Source: an uncultured Acidimicrobiales bacterium
GTDB taxonomy: Bacteria > Actinomycetota > Acidimicrobiia > Acidimicrobiales > SZUA-35
NCBI GenBank assembly: GCA_937922785.1
Contig: CALAJQ010000012.1
Coordinates: forward strand, 124,001-188,000
Reading direction: 5' to 3'
Length of the DNA stretch: 64,000 nucleotides
Shown here in pieces: positions 60,183-64,000 of the stretch. The notes beneath the pieces were generated by a model. That model did no database searches. It saw only the letters and a program-made list of their open reading frames with translations, and had not been told where the DNA came from. Made by a program: the position numbers and the translations under genes. The first letter of the stretch is position 1, and the number at the start of each line of letters is the position of its first letter.

Positions 60183-61694
60183 CTAAGCCTCAATGAGAAC
60201 GTCCATTGACAGGGTTTCGGCCATCAAGGCCGATCGCTCGTTCGCCGCGAAGACTTCCAGTTCTAGGTCGACTCCTTCATCGGCCTTTGGCGTGATGATC
60301 AACACCAGATCATCACGGGTGACCTCCACCGACTTGACCGAACCTGCGTGCGAGCGATCAAGGCCGATGGCGACGCGCAGAATTCCGGCCAGTAACTTCA
60401 GGCGCTCCTGTTCCCGGGGCCTTAGCGCAACAAAGGCCTCATGCGACTGCTTGGGGTGTGACTTGCGGTGGTATCGGGTGATCTGGGCAATCAGCTCTAT
60501 CTCGTTATCTGTAAACCCGGTTAGCTGTTCGGTGTTGCGCACGATGTAGTAGGAGTGCTTGTGGTGGGCGGCATGGTTTATGAACAGTCCAACGTTGTGC
60601 AGCATCGCTCCGGCATGCAGCAGCTCGCGATCTAACTTGCCTAACCCATGCAGGGGCTGGGTGCGATCGAAGATATCCAGCGCCAGCTTTGCTGAATGTA
60701 TGGCGTGTTCAAAGTCCGGATCCAGGTCACGCGACAACTTTGCAACGTTGGTGCCGCGAAGATCTTGAAGGCGATCGAGCCCAGCGCCTCTGCTAGATCC
60801 AAAACGATCTAACAGCACGCCTTCGCGCAACGCGAACGGGCTGAAACTCATGCTTTGGAGATTGAACGCCTTGAACACTTCGAGAAGTAGAGCTGCGCCA
60901 GCGACAATGATGTCAACTCGCTTTTCGTCAAGTCCCTTCATTGCAAGGCGAGATTCGGTGGTTGAGTCTACGAACGAGGCAACCAACGCCTTGAGGTCTT
61001 GGCGACTAAGGGTTGTTCCGTCTGACCCACTCATTGCGGTTAGCGTCGCAATAGTTCCGGATGATCCGATTGCCACAGTCGGTTCGTGCACCGACAGATC
61101 GCGTTTAACGTTCCCTAACGTTGACCGGACGCTCTTTCGGCAACGAGTGATTGCATCAGCCGTTGCGTTCACCTCGCCGGTTTCGTCGCGCAGGAAACGG
61201 TCGGTAAGACGAATCGCACCCAGTTTCAAGCTGCGGGCTTCAAGAATGTCTAGTCCTTGCCCAACTACAAACTCGGTACTGCCACCGCCGATATCGACCA
61301 CGAGCAAGCGCTCGTCGTAGACCGGCAAAGCTTGTAGAACGCCGAGATGAATCAGACGGGCCTCTTCAACTCCGCTAATTACCTCCACCTCAACACCGGC
61401 TTCGTCGAGGGCTCTGGTCAGGAACTCATCGCGGTTGGACGCCTCGCGTACTGCGCTGGTTGCGACCGCGGAAAGGTCGGCGTCCATGCTGGCCGCAACC
61501 GCTGCCATGCGCTGCAAGGCCGCTACCCCCCGATCGATTGCGTCTGCTCCTAATTCGGCCATGTCTTTACCGCCGTGGCCAAGTCTCACCATTTCCTTTT
61601 CGGTAGTGATCACGTCGAAACCGCCGTCTCCGTCGGCGTTTGCGACTACTAGGTGGAAAGAGTTGGTTCCGATGTCAATGGCTGCATGGCGCAC
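60183..61694 (-). CDS. ppx: Ppx/GppA phosphatase
   Basis: This 503-aa exopolyphosphatase/guanosine pentaphosphatase starts at GTG 61694. The actin-like phosphate-binding motifs are AIDIGTNSFHLVV and VDIGGGSTEFVVG. The C-terminal HD-like domain (about 310-450) has GAMLHNVGLFINHAAHHKHS. It degrades polyphosphate or pppGpp. It is in an operon with prmA. Confidence 0.9.
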   Translation of the reverse strand: MRHAAIDIGTNSFHLVVANADGDGGFDVITTEKEMVRLGHGGKDMAELGADAIDRGVAALQRMAAVAASMDADLSAVATSAVREASNRDEFLTRALDEAGVEVEVISGVEEARLIHLGVLQALPVYDERLLVVDIGGGSTEFVVGQGLDILEARSLKLGAIRLTDRFLRDETGEVNATADAITRCRKSVRSTLGNVKRDLSVHEPTVAIGSSGTIATLTAMSGSDGTTLSRQDLKALVASFVDSTTESRLAMKGLDEKRVDIIVAGAALLLEVFKAFNLQSMSFSPFALREGVLLDRFGSSRGAGLDRLQDLRGTNVAKLSRDLDPDFEHAIHSAKLALDIFDRTQPLHGLGKLDRELLHAGAMLHNVGLFINHAAHHKHSYYIVRNTEQLTGFTDNEIELIAQITRYHRKSHPKQSHEAFVALRPREQERLKLLAGILRVAIGLDRSHAGSVKSVEVTRDDLVLIITPKADEGVDLELEVFAANERSALMAETLSMDVLIEA

Positions 61695-61715
61695 ATGGAA
61701 ACCCTAGGCCCGAGT

Positions 61716-62681
61716 TCAGCTTGTTATCGAATCACCAAGTTTGCGGAGCCAATCGGTGGTGGCAGTCTTGTGTTCCTCGGCCGGACTCTTGCCCAGCCGA
61801 ACAAGTACCAGCTCATGCTTGGGAACCACGACTGTGTATTGCCCTTCAAAGCCGTGCGCCCCGAAAGCGTTTAGGTCACCCCACAGCCACCACTGAGCGC
61901 CGTAGCCAAAGTCGCCCTCAACCTCAGGCTCTATTGGTAGCCGAGCTGCATCAACCCAGCCTTCGGGCAGTAGACGACGACCTTCCCAAACCCCGTCCTG
62001 TAGATAGAGCTGCCCAAAGGCGGCAAACTCTCGCGCTGTTGCGTACACAAATGAGGAGCCGATGAAGGTGCCAACTTCATCGGTCTTGACGGTCGCGTTG
62101 GTCATTCCGAGAGGATCAAACAGACGCTCTTGAATGAATGCCGCCATATTCTCAGCACCACCAAGTGCGTCTTTGCAGATTCTTGAAATGATGTTTGTGG
62201 TGCCGCTTGAGTAGTTAAACACGGTGCCTGGTTCGTGATCGAGAGGCAGCGCCGCCGCGTAGGCGGCGGTGTCTGAGGAGCCTTTGCCAAACAGCATTTC
62301 AATGCAGTCTGATGTTTCGGCGTCCACATAGTCTTCGCTGAACCGCAGCCCGCTGGTCATTGTTAGAAGATGGTTCAGTGTTATCGCTGAGCGGTTGTCG
62401 CCAACCCATTCGCGGACCGGGGCCGGCTGGTCAGGTTGCAGCTTTCCATCGAGGACCAGCATGCCCACCAGAGCATGAGTGAGGCTCTTCGCCATGCTCC
62501 AGCTAATCAAGGTTGTGTCGGCGCCAACCTGGCCACCGCTGCCGGGATCGATTCCGTAGCGCTCTGCGATTACTTCGCCTTTGTGCTGCACGACTGCTGC
62601 TAACGGGACCCCAAATCGTTCCTGGTTGGCGGGTAGGAAGTGTTCATCGAGCAGGGCGGCTAAACGCGGCGAAACAGTCAC
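61716..62681 (-). CDS. Serine hydrolase (beta-lactamase family, class C-like)
   Basis: This 321-aa protein starts at GTG 62681. The nucleophile motif SxxK is Ser62-x-x-Lys65 (SWSMAKS), followed by a Tyr motif FNYSSGT and an HGFEG segment replacing the usual KTG. There is no signal peptide, so it is likely a cytoplasmic esterase or peptidase rather than a beta-lactamase. Confidence 0.85.
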   Translation of the reverse strand: MTVSPRLAALLDEHFLPANQERFGVPLAAVVQHKGEVIAERYGIDPGSGGQVGADTTLISWSMAKSLTHALVGMLVLDGKLQPDQPAPVREWVGDNRSAITLNHLLTMTSGLRFSEDYVDAETSDCIEMLFGKGSSDTAAYAAALPLDHEPGTVFNYSSGTTNIISRICKDALGGAENMAAFIQERLFDPLGMTNATVKTDEVGTFIGSSFVYATAREFAAFGQLYLQDGVWEGRRLLPEGWVDAARLPIEPEVEGDFGYGAQWWLWGDLNAFGAHGFEGQYTVVVPKHELVLVRLGKSPAEEHKTATTDWLRKLGDSITS

Positions 62682-62695
62682 TTGCTCAACTTAAC

Positions 62696-63232
62696 TCAGC
62701 GAGGAAGCCTGTATTCCATCGTCATTCCACCCCAGCCGCTGATTTGGTCCCGACCTTCAACTATCACTGTGTCAACGTCGGCTGGGATCTCGATTCCTGA
62801 CTGGCTTCGAGTGAACGGCTGCTCGTTGGCGTGGTCGTGACCCAGGATGCGCTCGCCAAAGACGGTGCCGTCTGGTCCCACCACTCGCCACGCATCGGCG
62901 TAGCGGTCTGGCGAGTCATAGGGCGAGCTAAGTGTCACTGAGAAGCTCCAGCTATCCCCGCCCTCAGAGTTGGCTTCAACGCCAACAACGTCAGGGAAAA
63001 GCTCGTCCGGATCCGAGACTTCATACCCTGTCGATGAGTCCTCTTGAGCAGCCTCGCTGCCAGTGTTTGAGGCTTGGGTTGTTGGCGAATCGTCCGCAAC
63101 TACGGATGTGGTAGGCGTGTCAGTGCCTGCGTCGCTATTGGTATCGCCGCCCGAACAGCCAACCAAAGCAGCCGCAAAGGCAAGCGCGGCTACGAACTTA
63201 AGACTTAACTGAGAAACGAATTTTGCGTTCAT
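62696..63232 (-). CDS. Predicted lipoprotein of unknown function
   Basis: This 178-aa protein has a lipobox LVGC (Cys26), a Thr/Ser/Asp-rich linker (about 27-65) and a C-terminal beta-rich domain of ~110 aa (WSFSVTLSSPYDSPDRYADAW, then YRLPR). Its start overlaps the exoribonuclease stop by 35 nt, implying coupling. No family recognised. Confidence 0.75.
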   Translation of the reverse strand: MNAKFVSQLSLKFVAALAFAAALVGCSGGDTNSDAGTDTPTTSVVADDSPTTQASNTGSEAAQEDSSTGYEVSDPDELFPDVVGVEANSEGGDSWSFSVTLSSPYDSPDRYADAWRVVGPDGTVFGERILGHDHANEQPFTRSQSGIEIPADVDTVIVEGRDQISGWGGMTMEYRLPR

Positions 63233-64000
63233 GAGGGTTGGCCTCTTCTAGTTTTAGTTTCAGTGTTTCGGCTGGAGTCCGGCCGTCAGGTTTGATGTGA
63301 GCAACAACAGCTGGCTCGCGCAGCTGCACAGTGGCTCGGTCTCGACGCTCATCGACATCGATCACAAACGCGTCGAACTCCTGTCCTACGGATCCGCTAA
63401 GGCACAGCGCTTCGACGAAGTCCAGCATGGTCCGATCCAATGCTGACTCTTTCGAGCGCGACTTACCCATTTGCGACGGGAGCTCATCCAAGGCCTCAAC
63501 CGCCCACGCTGGCGGTTCCTCTTCGGCGTAAAGCGAAAGCAAAATCTCGTTAGCGAACCGGTCGACCAGACGTCTTAGAGGAGCTGTCACGTGTCCGTAT
63601 ATGGACGCGATTGCGCCGTGTTCTGGGTGGTCTGGGAGGTTTCCGTTGCTGAAGCCAACATAGCCGGCACCTCGAAACGACCGGGCGGCCTGCAACAGGA
63701 ATGCCGAGGATTGAGGTGAATCGGGCTGCACGCCCCGAACCATGTCGGCGTATGCCATGTCGTCTGGCCAGCTAATCCCCAAAGCCTTTGCCTGGCGGCG
63801 GAGACGACGCAGGTCCTGTTTGCGAGGCGGGGGCAAGGTTCGTAGAACACCGACCCCAGCGTCGTGCATCATGGTGCCGGCAACGATTCCGGTAAGTAGC
63901 GAGATTTGTGCGTTCCAACCTTCAACGGGAATCGATTCGTCATAGGCCAGCCTGTAGCTGCCGTTGCTTTCGACAACCTCCTGTGACGGCAAGTTGAGGC
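63198..64000 (-). CDS. RNB-domain exoribonuclease (RNase II/R family), 5' end off the window
   Basis: The C-terminal ~267 residues of an RNase II-like 3'-5' exonuclease are present. The RNB domain is recognised by YGHVTAPLRRLVDRFANE, and the last ~80 residues look like an S1-like tail. The ORF is open to the window edge, so the start is not seen. It probably degrades single-stranded RNA. Confidence 0.85.
   Translation of the reverse strand, partial: LNLPSQEVVESNGSYRLAYDESIPVEGWNAQISLLTGIVAGTMMHDAGVGVLRTLPPPRKQDLRRLRRQAKALGISWPDDMAYADMVRGVQPDSPQSSAFLLQAARSFRGAGYVGFSNGNLPDHPEHGAIASIYGHVTAPLRRLVDRFANEILLSLYAEEEPPAWAVEALDELPSQMGKSRSKESALDRTMLDFVEALCLSGSVGQEFDAFVIDVDERRDRATVQLREPAVVAHIKPDGRTPAETLKLKLEEANPHERKIRFSVKS

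Overview
The window looks like a chromosomal segment of a free-living, probably marine or aquatic actinobacterium, most likely of the Acidimicrobiia type. This is an inference from gene content: an F420/PPOX-type small oxidoreductase, a DUF3499 protein, an SCO6745-like protein, DUF4214 and spondin-type exoproteins, many GTG/TTG starts and moderately high GC. No rRNA is present. One tRNA is present, tRNA-Arg(CCT). Genes are dense and lie on both strands. No prophage, plasmid or CRISPR was seen. The only mobile element recognised is an IS200-like/RAYT transposase gene bounded by perfect 21-bp inverted repeats (39701-40669).

Layout. 1-6.7 kb: dienelactone hydrolase, PPOX oxidoreductase, an XRE/MmyB regulator divergent from a PLP aminotransferase, a TetR plus membrane-protein pair with a perfect palindromic operator, a uracil-DNA-glycosylase-like protein and an APC permease. 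6.8-10.5 kb: tRNA-Arg, choline sulfatase, a Gfo/Idh/MocA dehydrogenase and a MarR regulator. 10.5-15.5 kb: an O-acylation cassette (MBOAT plus two SGNH-like exported proteins). 15.5-26 kb: semialdehyde dehydrogenase, enoyl-CoA hydratase, a double-spondin exoprotein, a 994-aa multidomain DUF4214 exoprotein, a thiolase, an epoxide hydrolase and an SCO6745-like protein. 26-34.8 kb: a ribbon-helix-helix protein with an RG-rich arm, ArfB, a stand-alone CCA-enzyme-type HD domain, an alkyltransferase-like protein, two sulfotransferases, DUF3499, CobS and CobT. 34.8-39 kb: gcvP and gcvT (minus strand) under a tandem glycine riboswitch. 39-45.2 kb: DUF2889, the RAYT element, two paralogous membrane-anchored low-complexity proteins with oppositely charged tails, an alkyl sulfatase and an AlaX editing protein. 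45.2-48.6 kb: glutathione peroxidase, a phosphotransferase and a DUF4214-DUF3048 exoprotein. 48.6-55.6 kb: the phenylacetate operon paaZ-A-D-B-C-ECH-paaX, divergent from a frameshifted 3-hydroxyacyl-CoA dehydrogenase. 55.6-64 kb: lytic transglycosylase, universal stress protein, a rhodanese/acyl-adenylate ligase fusion, PrmA, Ppx/GppA, a serine hydrolase, a lipoprotein and a partial RNB exoribonuclease.

The most striking observation is the glutathione peroxidase at 45270-45746. An in-frame TGA sits exactly where the family has catalytic Cys/Sec. It is followed, 14 nt later, by a perfect hairpin whose apical sequence GCAGGTCTGC is the one I recall from the E. coli fdhF SECIS. I read this as a bacterial selenoprotein that an ordinary gene caller would truncate to its C-terminal 69 residues. 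The second is the single-chain fusion of a two-domain thiosulfate/mercaptopyruvate sulfurtransferase to an AMP-forming acyl ligase (57213-59453), an arrangement that would suit thiocarboxylate formation.

How the genes work together: several loci handle sulfur esters or sulfane sulfur (choline sulfatase, alkyl sulfatase, two sulfotransferases, the rhodanese fusion). Others handle aromatic and acyl-CoA catabolism (paa operon, enoyl-CoA hydratases, thiolase, epoxide hydrolase). A third group builds or modifies the cell surface (MBOAT/SGNH, spondin, DUF4214, lytic transglycosylase). All functional calls come from reading motifs by eye, with no database search.
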